From assembly GCA_947478175.1 (NCBI GenBank), contig CANJUQ010000006.1:22303-86302 (forward strand): 64,000 nucleotides of DNA, written 5' to 3'. Positions 33,554-43,610 of this stretch are shown piece after piece. Origin of the DNA: Thiotrichales bacterium. GTDB lineage: Bacteria > Pseudomonadota > Gammaproteobacteria > Francisellales > CACEW01. The notes under the pieces are model-generated. The model saw only the letters and a program-made list of their open reading frames with translations. It ran no database searches and was not told where the DNA came from. Position numbers and translations under genes: made by a program. Every line of letters begins with the position of its first letter. Position 1 is the first letter of the stretch.

Positions 33554-33618
33554 GGTTTTAATTCCTATACTTTTTAATTTAATTTTTTAATTTTAATTTT
33601 AATTTTAATTTTTAAAAT

Positions 33619-34950
33619 CTAAACAAAAAGATTCATTTTAATTGCCTCGTTATATAAATATTCTCGAAATTCTGGCGCGGCTAGTTCAATCAAAACTTTG
33701 GCTCTTTCAGAAGTTGATTTCCCTTGGAGATTACAAATCCCTTGCTCTGTCACAATATATTGAACCTCTCCACGTGGATCTGTCGTAATAGAATTCAATC
33801 TAGGAACAATGCGAGAAACTTTGCCATGGGCGGCTGTTGACTGGGAAGCTAAAAAACTTTTTCCGCCTTTAGAAAGAACCGCCCCTCGAACAAAATCCAA
33901 CGCCCCACCGGGTCCGCTGTATTGATGCCCATTCATAAATTCAGCATTGACCTGACCGGATAGATCTATTTCAACGAAGGCATTCACCGATACGAAATTA
34001 TCATTTTGAGAAATAACATACGGGTCATTGACATAGTCGGCCCCATAACATTCGACGCTCGGATTGTCATTCACATAGTCATAAACTTTTTGTGTTCCCA
34101 TCGCGACATTAAAAACAGTTTTATAAAGATTGGTTTTTTTATAGCGATTACTGACAGCCCCACATTCGACTAAATCGACAATTCCATCGGCTAATAATTC
34201 ACTATGGACACCCAAATCTTTATGATTTTTGAGCATCGAAGCGATCGCATTGGGGACTCCCCCAATACCAAACTGTACACAAGCACGATCTTCAATATGG
34301 CCAATAATGTGAGATCCAATTTTCTGATCAATATCACTGGCAGGGCGTGAAGGGGAGGCTTGAAGCGGAATACTACATTCTGTGATGGCCGCCACTTCTG
34401 AGATATGAATCAAAGTATCTCCAAAAGTTCTGGGGATTTGATTATTCACTTCAAGAATAATTTGGCGTGCTTTTCGCATGACTCTCTGGGTATAGGCGCC
34501 TGTAATCCCCAAAGAAAAATAACCATGCTGATCCATCTTAGACACAGCAATCACAATCGTATCAATGCCAATAACATCGGCTATTAAACCGGGAATCTGA
34601 CTAAATCCACCCGGAACATATTCGATATATTTTTTACCAACTTTTAACCCTTCTGCTAAAAAAGCACGTTCATCCGGACCCATAAAAAAAGGCTTAAATT
34701 TAATATGCTCAGCGACTTCGGGCTTAAATAGCTGCTGGCTCATATGCGTTGTTCCACGCATGCAGTAAAGATTCAAATCATCATAAACCCCTGACTTAGC
34801 TGCATTCGCAATCGCCGTTACTAAATCCACCGGCACTCCGCCGAAATAGGGAATACAGATATTTCCAGATTTAGGGAGCCTCTTAGCCGCTTGATCCGCT
34901 GTGATTAATTTTTTTTGATATAGATCCTGGATAGCACTGCTACTCATCAA
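33619..34950 (-). CDS. ripA: Family I CoA-transferase, candidate itaconate CoA-transferase (RipA/Ict-like)
   Basis: 443 aa acetyl-CoA hydrolase/4-hydroxybutyrate CoA-transferase type protein (IQFGIGGVPNAIA-like, SGPGGALDFVRGA..., VQYIVTEQGICNLQGKS); clustered with MaoC and CitE-like genes. Confidence 0.7.
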   Translation of the reverse strand: MMSSSAIQDLYQKKLITADQAAKRLPKSGNICIPYFGGVPVDLVTAIANAAKSGVYDDLNLYCMRGTTHMSQQLFKPEVAEHIKFKPFFMGPDERAFLAEGLKVGKKYIEYVPGGFSQIPGLIADVIGIDTIVIAVSKMDQHGYFSLGITGAYTQRVMRKARQIILEVNNQIPRTFGDTLIHISEVAAITECSIPLQASPSRPASDIDQKIGSHIIGHIEDRACVQFGIGGVPNAIASMLKNHKDLGVHSELLADGIVDLVECGAVSNRYKKTNLYKTVFNVAMGTQKVYDYVNDNPSVECYGADYVNDPYVISQNDNFVSVNAFVEIDLSGQVNAEFMNGHQYSGPGGALDFVRGAVLSKGGKSFLASQSTAAHGKVSRIVPRLNSITTDPRGEVQYIVTEQGICNLQGKSTSERAKVLIELAAPEFREYLYNEAIKMNLFV

Positions 34951-35000
34951 ATTTTCTCCAAATTTTTATTTTTAAAAATTTTTAAATTAATTAATAAATA

Positions 35001-36077
35001 TTAATAACCTGCGGCTTCATAGGGCCCTAGGCCTTTTTTATAAACCAAAAAAGTACGGGTATAAGTCAAAACCTTCTCGCCTTTTTGATTATAAGCCGTG
35101 GTATCTGCCGTCATGATTCCCTGGGTGGGCCTTGAATTAGAAAGACGCTTTTCTTTGATCACTGATTCGACGTAAATCGTATCCCCAACAAAAACAGGGG
35201 TTAACACTTCCAGATTAATCCAGCCCAAATTAGCGACTACTCGACCAAAAGATCGCGTTGTCAGTGCAGTCACTACGCCTAATAAATAATTTTCACTGAT
35301 GGGTAATTTTCCATCATGAAATTTTTTGACATATTCCAGATCACTATGCCGCGGGTGCCAATCTAAAGACCGCATCGCGTGCTGCCAGTTTTCGCCTTCA
35401 AAAAAAGTTTTTCCTGGTCGATGCTCATAAGTCTCTCCAGGTTCTAAATCTTCGAAATAAAGACCGGATTGTTCCATTAGTGCGGGATTCCCAGACTCAT
35501 CAGAATTACTAGCATCATGGTAAGCAAGAAATTTTGGATGACTCACTGATTTAAAACTCGCAGCACGCGCCTGATCTTCAGGGTGCTTCCCTTTTTTATA
35601 AATCAAAACGGTGTAATGAATCTTAGAGACCACTTCATTATTTTGATTAATGGCTTCAGTAATAACTTCTACTTCACCCAGGTCTTTAGACGCTGTGGGA
35701 TTAATATTTTTAACCGTACTTCTGGCGTAGAGCGTCGTGCCATCAAAAACAGGATGAGACATGGCGATATCATGATAAATTTTTATTTTTGATTTTTTAT
35801 AAAAAGTTTTCCAAGTACTGCCCAAGACTCTTTGCAAAGTTAAAGTGCTCACACCTAGACAGTTTTTCCATTCTGTTTTGCTAGCATAATTCGCGTCATA
35901 GTGAAGCATGGCGCTATTAATAGTCTCCGTGGCTTCGTCTTTGTTATCTTGCTGAGAAAGGGTAATCCCAGGTCGATGATGAAAAATTTGTCCCAATTTA
36001 AATTCTTCAAAATCTAATCCAAAAATCTCCCGATATCGCTGAGTGCCGGTTTCTAAATAAGCAAAAAAATGATTCAA
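35001..36077 (-). CDS. ripB: Double MaoC-domain hydratase, candidate itaconyl-/mesaconyl-CoA hydratase (RipB/Ich-like)
   Basis: Two hot-dog halves: FEEFKLGQIFHHRPGITLS and FEDLEPGETYEHRPGKTF; TRSFGRVVANLGW. Confidence 0.72.
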   Translation of the reverse strand: MNHFFAYLETGTQRYREIFGLDFEEFKLGQIFHHRPGITLSQQDNKDEATETINSAMLHYDANYASKTEWKNCLGVSTLTLQRVLGSTWKTFYKKSKIKIYHDIAMSHPVFDGTTLYARSTVKNINPTASKDLGEVEVITEAINQNNEVVSKIHYTVLIYKKGKHPEDQARAASFKSVSHPKFLAYHDASNSDESGNPALMEQSGLYFEDLEPGETYEHRPGKTFFEGENWQHAMRSLDWHPRHSDLEYVKKFHDGKLPISENYLLGVVTALTTRSFGRVVANLGWINLEVLTPVFVGDTIYVESVIKEKRLSNSRPTQGIMTADTTAYNQKGEKVLTYTRTFLVYKKGLGPYEAAGY

Positions 36078-36133
36078 GATTTTTTCCTTTTTGATTTAAA
36101 TTTAAATTAATTTTTTAAAAAATTTAATATTTT

Positions 36134-37000
36134 TTATTTGCCAATATTTAAAATTCTCATGGCACTTTTATAAACAGGCACGTCAATCATTTTTCCATTG
36201 AACTCTGCGGCATTCCCACAGGCCCGGTTATAAGCGTCAACAATACCTTGAGCCTTGTTTAAATCTTCTTGGCTCGGCGTAAATACTTGATACAAAGTTT
36301 CGATTTGAGCGGGATGAATTGCATACTTTCCCGTATAGCCCATTTTTTTTACACGCTCTGCTTCTTCTTTATTGCCCGCATCGTTATGGATATCTAAAAA
36401 TGGCACATCTAAGGCACATAGCCCGGCTGATTTTGCGGCCTGTACAATTCGTGAACGCGCATAAAACATAGGCTCAAAACTAAGCTCAGCGCCTAAGTCA
36501 GCGGCTAGGTCTGCACCACCAAAAGTCAGGCCCGATAATTTTGAACTGGCATGCGCAATTTTATAAGAGTTCTCTAGGCCAATTGCTGTTTCAATCAGAG
36601 CCATATAAGAAAGATTTTTGCACTCTGGTAATGAAAAATATTTGTCATACAGCTTAATTTCTTCTGCGTATTCTACTTTGGGAAAAACCAAAGCCTCTGG
36701 AAAAATTCTGGCATCACAGAACGCTGTAATATCTTTAAGACCCGCCAAAGTTTGAAGACTATTAATTCGCACACAGACCAAGAACGGCCTTGTTTTATTT
36801 TTGAATGGATCTGTTTTTAAAAATTCAATCAACCCAGATCTCGCTGAGTCTTTATCTTTTTGAGCCACCGCATCTTCAAGGTCAATGACTAACCCATCTG
36901 CTTTAGTTTCTAGGGCTTTCAGAAAACGATCAGGGCGATTAGCTGGCGTAAATAATAAGCTTCTGCAGGCACTAAAATTCATCAAAAAATCCAATTTCAA
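36134..37000 (-). CDS. ripC: HpcH/HpaI (CitE-like) lyase, candidate (S)-citramalyl-CoA lyase (RipC/Ccl-like)
   Basis: RSLLFTPANRPDRFLKALETKADGLVIDLEDAVAQKDK, GLTFGGADLAADLG, GKYAIHPAQIE. Confidence 0.78.
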   Translation of the reverse strand: MKLDFLMNFSACRSLLFTPANRPDRFLKALETKADGLVIDLEDAVAQKDKDSARSGLIEFLKTDPFKNKTRPFLVCVRINSLQTLAGLKDITAFCDARIFPEALVFPKVEYAEEIKLYDKYFSLPECKNLSYMALIETAIGLENSYKIAHASSKLSGLTFGGADLAADLGAELSFEPMFYARSRIVQAAKSAGLCALDVPFLDIHNDAGNKEEAERVKKMGYTGKYAIHPAQIETLYQVFTPSQEDLNKAQGIVDAYNRACGNAAEFNGKMIDVPVYKSAMRILNIGK

Positions 37001-37164
37001 AAAAATTCAAAAACAGCTTAGTCAATTAAAATTTTTCTATCTGGGAAATCAAAAAATCTGAAAATAAAAATCCAATTCAAAAAGACCCTGATACTAATTT
37101 TTTATCAAGTTTATGTGCATGAGCATGCGATTTATGTTCCGAAGATTCGTTTTAAATTTCCCAT

Positions 37165-39609
37165 TTATTTCACTCCAAAATCTGACGACGCTACGGCTAC
37201 AGCCATGCCCCTGCCTCTCAAATCTTCTTCATCACTGTCACTAGAACTTCCTAAAACAAGAGCCGATGAAGACACCCTAGATCTTCGCGTGTCTAACAAA
37301 CGCTGAGACTCTATGGCTGAGAGCAATCTCAATTCTCCTGATTCTATGGATCTCTTGACCGTCTCAAACTGAGCACGCAAGATCCCAGCCACCATCACAT
37401 CTGACAAGCCCGTCGCCAATAAAGCCGTTCGAGTAAATTCTTGAGCGCCCATGAATCCAACCATATCGATATAGCCTTCAGGGACTAATCTAGGTTCTTC
37501 ACGCTCTCTGGCTGCAACACTGGCTTGATGATGCGCATAGTGTTTAGCGCGTTCTGCAGGCAAAGCAAAAAGTAAAGAACTTGAAAAACTGGCATATTCA
37601 CCCAAAGATTTTTGAACCCTTCTTTCAGTGATCGCCAATCGCGCTGAATGCTCAGCCGCATCTCGGATCACGCGATTATTCGGCGGGGGTAGCGCTCGAC
37701 CGACAGCGCATTCTAATAAAGCATGATGCATTTGAGTGTCTTTACGGCAAATCCCCAGAAGCCTGGCCATTTCTTGCGTTGAGACGACCTCTTTAATTTT
37801 TTTAATATCATGCGTTAAAAGATCAAAGCTCTCTGGAAAACCAACATCCAAAGCATCGATCATATTATTGGCAAATCTCAAAGCCTCTTTAGGCGAAAGA
37901 TCAGTGGCTGTCTCACCCCCAAAACTTCTTAAAGACGCCAAAGCTGCATCCTTCATATGGCTCGCCTGTTCTTCAAAAGATTTCAGACCGGTTTTAATTT
38001 GAGCAATAAGTTCTAATAAAGCCCCGTAATGCTCTGCTTTAAGATGCCCATTAATAAACTCAGACGCTGCATTAAAAATCGCTGTGAATTCTGCGTTCTC
38101 TCGAGTGGCAAAATACAAAAGTAAAAATTTTCTTAAACAAGCCAGCAAGTCTTTTAGCTCTTGCTCAAACTGTCTTTTCGCCTCTACTTCTGAAATCACA
38201 TCTGAAAAAGAAAATCTTAACGGCGTACTCAATACATCGGTATGGCGAAAATCTAATGCTCGAGGAAGCTCATAAGCCCCTACTTTTACCAAGATTTCTT
38301 TAGAACGCCGAAGTTTAACTGATTCAACAGACACCCCAGGAGACAAAAATTCTTCAGCCAAAACTCTTTGCGCTATCAAAATATCACTGGCTGTAAAGAC
38401 GCGATAAAAAGTCTTAAACCGCTCCGCCCATTCAGGCCATTGGTCTCGATGGGCCTCTAAAAAAACATCTATCTTTGGTGTTATTGAAAATTCTTGATAA
38501 AGCTCATCCGTCAAAATAGTGGCGATTAATTCAAGCAACTCAGGCTCTCTCAAAAACTTCAAGAGTAACTCTCTAGGATCACAGTCAATATTTGTAATTC
38601 GATCTTTCAAGACCTCACAAAGATTTAATAGATGATCAGGAACGCGATGAAAGTACATCAGCTGGTATAAATATTTCAGGCCATCTTCATAGACCCCATG
38701 CATGCGATTAGAGACCCGACTGGTGTATTTACTTAAATCAATAAAAGATTTCTTAGAAAGCTCAGCACGAATCTCTTTCAGTATTTTTTTATAATTTGCA
38801 AAAAGATCTTTCGTAATGGTTCTGACATAAGCGCCCAAATTTCCTGGCTGAATCCCTGGCACCCTTCGATTAAAAGTAAAGTTAGGCCACATAAGATTAT
38901 CTGAAGCACTCCAAGCATTCATTATTTTAATAACTGCATCAATTCCAATAATCTGTTCTTCTTGAGTCAAATTAGAAGCCATCAAATTTTTCAACATTGC
39001 GATCGGCCCACTGGCCATAACATCCCGATGGGATAGAAACTCTGGGCCTTCAGAAGGCTTAGAAAGTTCTCGATCTGAAGCATCTCCTCCCGTAATGGCA
39101 GAGAAATAATCTTTAAATGACTTAGTCTGAATAGACTTGTTGTATTCCTGAGCAGCAACATGCATGCGACGAATGTAGCCCGTATAAGTAGGCAGATCTC
39201 GCATGCCTAAACTTCTGACAGGCCTCACTTGCTCTGCTCTACCCCCAGCAATAACCAACGCACCTGCCCCTCCATTAGCAGCAGTTGCAGTAGTCGCACC
39301 AAGCCCCAACACAAGCGCTGCAGGATCCGAAGCACTCGCCAGTGTATCCGACGTTGGATTAATGACTGGCAATCCCAACCCTTCGGAAAATTCAAATCGA
39401 GTATGAGAAGTAATTTTTAATAGAGAGGGCAATGCGGCATAGTCACCTTGAGTTCTCTCTTTGGTCTTATCGCCTTTCTTAAGCAATTCAATAAATTCTG
39501 CACTCACCATTGGGTTAGGCGCTGTCCCATAGGCTTCACGCCAAAGTCGAAAAGTTTCGATAATTTTTTCCCGGTCTCTTCTCACTTGACCACAATGAAT
39601 CCCTGACAT
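37165..39609 (-). CDS. Orphan large protein, candidate Dot/Icm effector
   Basis: ~814 aa, start at MSGIHCGQVRR with SD GGGAGG; mostly charged/helical; acidic patch DSDEEDL near C-terminus. Confidence 0.7.
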   Translation of the reverse strand: MSGIHCGQVRRDREKIIETFRLWREAYGTAPNPMVSAEFIELLKKGDKTKERTQGDYAALPSLLKITSHTRFEFSEGLGLPVINPTSDTLASASDPAALVLGLGATTATAANGGAGALVIAGGRAEQVRPVRSLGMRDLPTYTGYIRRMHVAAQEYNKSIQTKSFKDYFSAITGGDASDRELSKPSEGPEFLSHRDVMASGPIAMLKNLMASNLTQEEQIIGIDAVIKIMNAWSASDNLMWPNFTFNRRVPGIQPGNLGAYVRTITKDLFANYKKILKEIRAELSKKSFIDLSKYTSRVSNRMHGVYEDGLKYLYQLMYFHRVPDHLLNLCEVLKDRITNIDCDPRELLLKFLREPELLELIATILTDELYQEFSITPKIDVFLEAHRDQWPEWAERFKTFYRVFTASDILIAQRVLAEEFLSPGVSVESVKLRRSKEILVKVGAYELPRALDFRHTDVLSTPLRFSFSDVISEVEAKRQFEQELKDLLACLRKFLLLYFATRENAEFTAIFNAASEFINGHLKAEHYGALLELIAQIKTGLKSFEEQASHMKDAALASLRSFGGETATDLSPKEALRFANNMIDALDVGFPESFDLLTHDIKKIKEVVSTQEMARLLGICRKDTQMHHALLECAVGRALPPPNNRVIRDAAEHSARLAITERRVQKSLGEYASFSSSLLFALPAERAKHYAHHQASVAAREREEPRLVPEGYIDMVGFMGAQEFTRTALLATGLSDVMVAGILRAQFETVKRSIESGELRLLSAIESQRLLDTRRSRVSSSALVLGSSSDSDEEDLRGRGMAVAVASSDFGVK

Positions 39610-39677
39610 GGTTAGCGCCTCCCTGGTTAATGAGCGAATTAGTGAGTTATTTAAATAATCAAACAGCCCAGGGAACA

Positions 39678-40817
39678 CTACCCTCCCAAAGCCAATTCCA
39701 TACTTAAAGTGCTTTTTAATAAGGGGTCCAAAATATAATAATGCCCCTTCTTGTCCTTATAGACATAATCTGATTTGAGTAGATTTTTCAAAGCATTTTG
39801 AACCCCGCCCTGTGATAAATTCATGCCTTCCATCGACTCTCTCGTAAAAGCGTTTTCCATCTTCCCTTGCTCAGCAATAAACAACAGTAACTTTCTTTGA
39901 CTGAGCGGCAGTAAAGACAGTTCTCGTTCAGTAATCGATTTATTTTCCAGGATTAATCCAATCCACGTAGTCTCTATGGATTTTTCCGTCGGACTTATTT
40001 CATTCTGCCAAAGCATTGAACAGAGCTTATTCACATAGTACGGATGACGTTCTGTCAGCATTAAAATTTTTGAAATTAACCCAGACTCTAGTTCTTGCCC
40101 CCATTTTTCTACGGCTGCTTTTTGAATCTGTGGGAGATATTCCTGCTCAGCAATTCTTTCTAGAGAAATCTGATCACACATTTTATAAAACGGTCGTTTT
40201 TTATCGTTGAACATTTGCTCCATCAAATGTCGATTACTCCCTGAAAAGATAAACACTAGCCCTTGCGATTTTTGCGCGACTTCTCTTAAAACCGCTTCAA
40301 TTGCATGCTCAATGCTGACTTCACCGACCATTTGAAATTCATCTAAAAATAAAATCACTTTTTTATTTTTTTCTAGAGCTAGTTCATTTAATTTTTCTAG
40401 CGTCGCTAACAAAATTTCTGTCAAATTTTGAGGGTTCTTATCTTTAAACGACAATGCAACACTCGTGCCGTGATAGCCCACCTGAATATTCAATCTAGAA
40501 AAAAAATCACCTGCCAACCCTAAAAGTTTTTTTGGCGTTGTTTCTAGCTGACCCAATAAAAACCCCACTCCTGTCAAAATAAAACGAGCGACATCTTCTT
40601 CTGAAAAAGCTTTATAAAGATCGACATGTGCATAGGGTAATTTTGTTTTTTCTAACGCCCTCACAGCCAAACTGGTTTTCCCATAACGTCTTGGGGAGAT
40701 TAATAAAATGGGCGCCCCGTCTTCAATATCTTTTATAACTCTTTTTAATTCTTCTTTTCTGTTACAAAAAGAAAGCCCCATTGCCAGATAAGTCGGGAAA
40801 TAATTCATATAAAACAA
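39678..40817 (-). CDS. Archaeal-type AAA ATPase (PF01637-like)
   Basis: NRKEELKRVI, ILLISPRRYGKTSLAVRAL Walker A, VILFLDEFQ Walker B, FIFSGSNRHLMEQMF. Confidence 0.85.
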   Translation of the reverse strand: MFYMNYFPTYLAMGLSFCNRKEELKRVIKDIEDGAPILLISPRRYGKTSLAVRALEKTKLPYAHVDLYKAFSEEDVARFILTGVGFLLGQLETTPKKLLGLAGDFFSRLNIQVGYHGTSVALSFKDKNPQNLTEILLATLEKLNELALEKNKKVILFLDEFQMVGEVSIEHAIEAVLREVAQKSQGLVFIFSGSNRHLMEQMFNDKKRPFYKMCDQISLERIAEQEYLPQIQKAAVEKWGQELESGLISKILMLTERHPYYVNKLCSMLWQNEISPTEKSIETTWIGLILENKSITERELSLLPLSQRKLLLFIAEQGKMENAFTRESMEGMNLSQGGVQNALKNLLKSDYVYKDKKGHYYILDPLLKSTLSMELALGG

Positions 40818-40901
40818 CCTATTAAATATATTAAAAAATTATTTGCTTTGAATTATTGCATTGCAATTATTCAATTACAATAATTTAAATTAAATAATTT
40901 T

Positions 40902-42584
40902 TTAATTTAACCAAGCCGCACAGGCTTCTCGCTGATCACGTAGCTCATCTTCAGAACTCTTTGTTAGCCCCATCCCAGGAAGCGTAATTCGAGAGGGTGT
41001 CATTGATGCCGATGCTGATGACATTGCAGTCGGCATAAAAACACTCGAACTTCTGATTGGCATAGCCGGCACAGCGACTGTATTTTTTTCAATTAGGCCC
41101 TCTGGCATAGACTTGGCAATCGCAAACGCGGCTTCTTTCGTACGATCTTCATGGGTTAATACTTCACCTAGACCTTCAGAAACACTGAATAAATTAGGAT
41201 GATTTTCTTGAAATTCTCTGACCCATTCCTGACAAACAAAAGTAAAAAACTTAAATAAGTTATCAAAACAAGAGTCACCCAGTCCATGTTCTATAGATCC
41301 AGAAAGATCGCGATATTCCCGCTCAAGAGTTCGATTTAAATTACTCATCAAAGAGCTATCTGGAGAACCCCCTCGAATTTCAATATAACGTTTAAGCGAA
41401 CGCTCAAAAATTTTCAAACAATCCTCAGAAAAATATTTCACAATTTCCTGGAGTGGCAAGAAAGATTTCTTTTGATGGTACTGAATTAACGCCTGTTCAA
41501 AATCCTCAAAATCTTTTAATAAATCTTGAACTCTTGGGAGAGACATCATCGCCTTTAAAAACTGTTTCCATAGATTAATCAGTCCAAACATCTGAATAGT
41601 TTTAACACGTAAATTAAACAATTGGCCTTTTACATCTGCTGAACCCAACTGTTTGAGCATTTCACCTAAAACAACCGTTGTGATTCTGAGATTTTTTCGG
41701 GCAATTTCTGCAGCATTTAATTGGACTTGTAATACCTGGATTTCTCCATCACCCCCGGCGCCCCCTGCACTCGCGCTAGCACTGGGCGAACCCAAAAGAC
41801 TAGACAAACTTGCCATAGGCCTAGCAACACTGGGCCAACGAACGACTTGATTCAAAGATTTTATAATTCCCTGATAGAGACTCTGATCTTTTGAAAAATC
41901 ACTGCTTTCAACAGCTCGTTCGTGCTGATTTAAAGCATGAGGAAATTGGGGGTCCAAGGTCATGATTGCCCAGGCTTCTGTCATGGGAAATACATAACGC
42001 CGCCCAAGCGCAGGAACCCCTGCAATCACATTTTCAGCCGAAAGAGAAAAATTTCCCTGCATGACGGCTAAGACGCTTGACACCCAAAGATGAAGCAATG
42101 GCTCTGTCAAATTTGATTTAGCCATCAAAGCCAATAACGATCTCCATAATTTCAAATGAAAATCATCTTGATCTAAAGCAATCTCTGAAAGCCCCGCACT
42201 CACCCCCAAAAGGCTCAGTCTAAAGCCTGTTTCAGGCAGCCCTTCTTTGGCTATAAAACTTTCTTTCCAGGGGGCCAAATGGTTTTGATGCAGCTCGGAG
42301 TGATTGAAAAAACTCCAGCGAACATAATGTTTTGATAAAATCTGATAAATCGCACCGACCATAAGCGCTAATTCAGGCTCTTTAATTCTTTTGTCATACA
42401 GCACTTGGTTCAATAATTGCATTAATAAATATCGACCGACTTTAAATTTTTCCCCCGAAGGGAAATAGCCCTGACAAATTTGAATCAAATTAAGATAAAT
42501 CTGACTTCGATCTGGGCTCGTAACCGCCCCAATAGAAAGATCCAACCCACTGCTCTGACGCTCTTGAACACCTGACATAACCAC
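40902..42584 (-). CDS. Orphan large protein, candidate Dot/Icm effector
   Basis: ~559 aa; SD-like purine tract before MSGVQERQSSG; C-term KSSEDELRDQREACAAWLN. Confidence 0.7.
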   Translation of the reverse strand: MVMSGVQERQSSGLDLSIGAVTSPDRSQIYLNLIQICQGYFPSGEKFKVGRYLLMQLLNQVLYDKRIKEPELALMVGAIYQILSKHYVRWSFFNHSELHQNHLAPWKESFIAKEGLPETGFRLSLLGVSAGLSEIALDQDDFHLKLWRSLLALMAKSNLTEPLLHLWVSSVLAVMQGNFSLSAENVIAGVPALGRRYVFPMTEAWAIMTLDPQFPHALNQHERAVESSDFSKDQSLYQGIIKSLNQVVRWPSVARPMASLSSLLGSPSASASAGGAGGDGEIQVLQVQLNAAEIARKNLRITTVVLGEMLKQLGSADVKGQLFNLRVKTIQMFGLINLWKQFLKAMMSLPRVQDLLKDFEDFEQALIQYHQKKSFLPLQEIVKYFSEDCLKIFERSLKRYIEIRGGSPDSSLMSNLNRTLEREYRDLSGSIEHGLGDSCFDNLFKFFTFVCQEWVREFQENHPNLFSVSEGLGEVLTHEDRTKEAAFAIAKSMPEGLIEKNTVAVPAMPIRSSSVFMPTAMSSASASMTPSRITLPGMGLTKSSEDELRDQREACAAWLN

Positions 42585-42704
42585 CCCCCCTACTTTGATT
42601 CACGCCTTTCAATAAACACGAAGAACCCAACGGAGTAAATGATTTATTTATGCTCAGGAGCCCATTAATTTTTATTGGCTTTATTTTTTATGGAATTCTT
42701 ATTT

Positions 42705-42729
42705 GGGTGAACACCAGATTCACCCCTAC
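42705..42729 (-). repeat. REP-like GTAG hairpin (variant)
   Basis: Minus strand GTAGGGGTGAATCTGGTGTTCACCC. Confidence 0.7.
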
Positions 42730-42761
42730 AAAAAATCGGGAAATTATTTTTAATATGATCC

Positions 42762-43604
42762 TTACCAGCCTTTGACTTGATTGATTAACTCATAGGCTTC
42801 TTTGATGGCCTGAGTTTTTTCTGTCGCGGCTTTCATCATGGATTCCGGCAGGCCTTTGGCGACTAATTTATCGGGATGATATTGATTCATTTGTTTTCGA
42901 TAGGCTTTCTTAACGTCTTCTTTGGACGCATCCTCTGAAATTCCTAACATGCCAAATGCGTCTTTTAATTGATCCTGAGTGGACCGGCCTGAACTGGCAT
43001 ACTGAGAATAAGAATACTGGGAACCCCCGCGCTGCCCGCCATTATTTCTATAAAACCCTTGCTGCTGAAAAGAATATTGTGCATGGAAAATCCGCGCAAT
43101 CGCCTCAAATTCATAGGGCTTAAAGCCCAATTTTTCAGCAATATGTCTTAAATAAACTAACGGTTCGCCACTCGGCACTCCATCGGCATAAGCAGATTGG
43201 AGCTCTAATTGCATGAACATGCGCAGTAAGTTTTTATGTCGACCTGCCAGGCTACTGAATCTTTCTAGCGAGAAGTCCGTATCAGGAAGGGTCTTGCCTT
43301 CTGTAAATAACTCCATGGCGCGTAGTCTTTGGTCATCTGACAACTGCATGTGATCCATGATTTGTCTAGCCACGACGATTTCATTTTCACTGACATGACC
43401 ATCACGTTTAGCCAGATGCCCCATGCATAAAAATAAAGCTTCAAAAAAGACTGCTTGGATCTCAGCCTGATTCGCACCATAACCCAACGCATTAGAAAAC
43501 TGTCGATCAAATAAATGCCCGACAAATAATCCGATCAAAATTCCAATGGGGCCCAAAATGGCAAAACCAAACACAGCCCCAATTGCTTTCCCTATCCAAG
43601 CCAT
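42762..43604 (-). CDS. djlA: Co-chaperone DjlA
   Basis: N-terminal TM (MAWIGKAIGAVFGFAILGPIGILIGLFVGHLFD), TerB-like middle, C-terminal J domain with HPD (MNQYHPDKLVAKG). Confidence 0.92.
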   Translation of the reverse strand: MAWIGKAIGAVFGFAILGPIGILIGLFVGHLFDRQFSNALGYGANQAEIQAVFFEALFLCMGHLAKRDGHVSENEIVVARQIMDHMQLSDDQRLRAMELFTEGKTLPDTDFSLERFSSLAGRHKNLLRMFMQLELQSAYADGVPSGEPLVYLRHIAEKLGFKPYEFEAIARIFHAQYSFQQQGFYRNNGGQRGGSQYSYSQYASSGRSTQDQLKDAFGMLGISEDASKEDVKKAYRKQMNQYHPDKLVAKGLPESMMKAATEKTQAIKEAYELINQVKGW

Positions 43605-43610
43605 CTGAGA

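Noticed and set aside
33575-33615. ttttaatttt tandem repeats upstream of poxB
   Set aside because: Simple AT slippage repeat, similar to other intergenic gaps here; no further signal.
43265-43525. 86 aa ORF inside djlA in another frame
   Set aside because: Out-of-frame shadow ORF within a well-supported gene.
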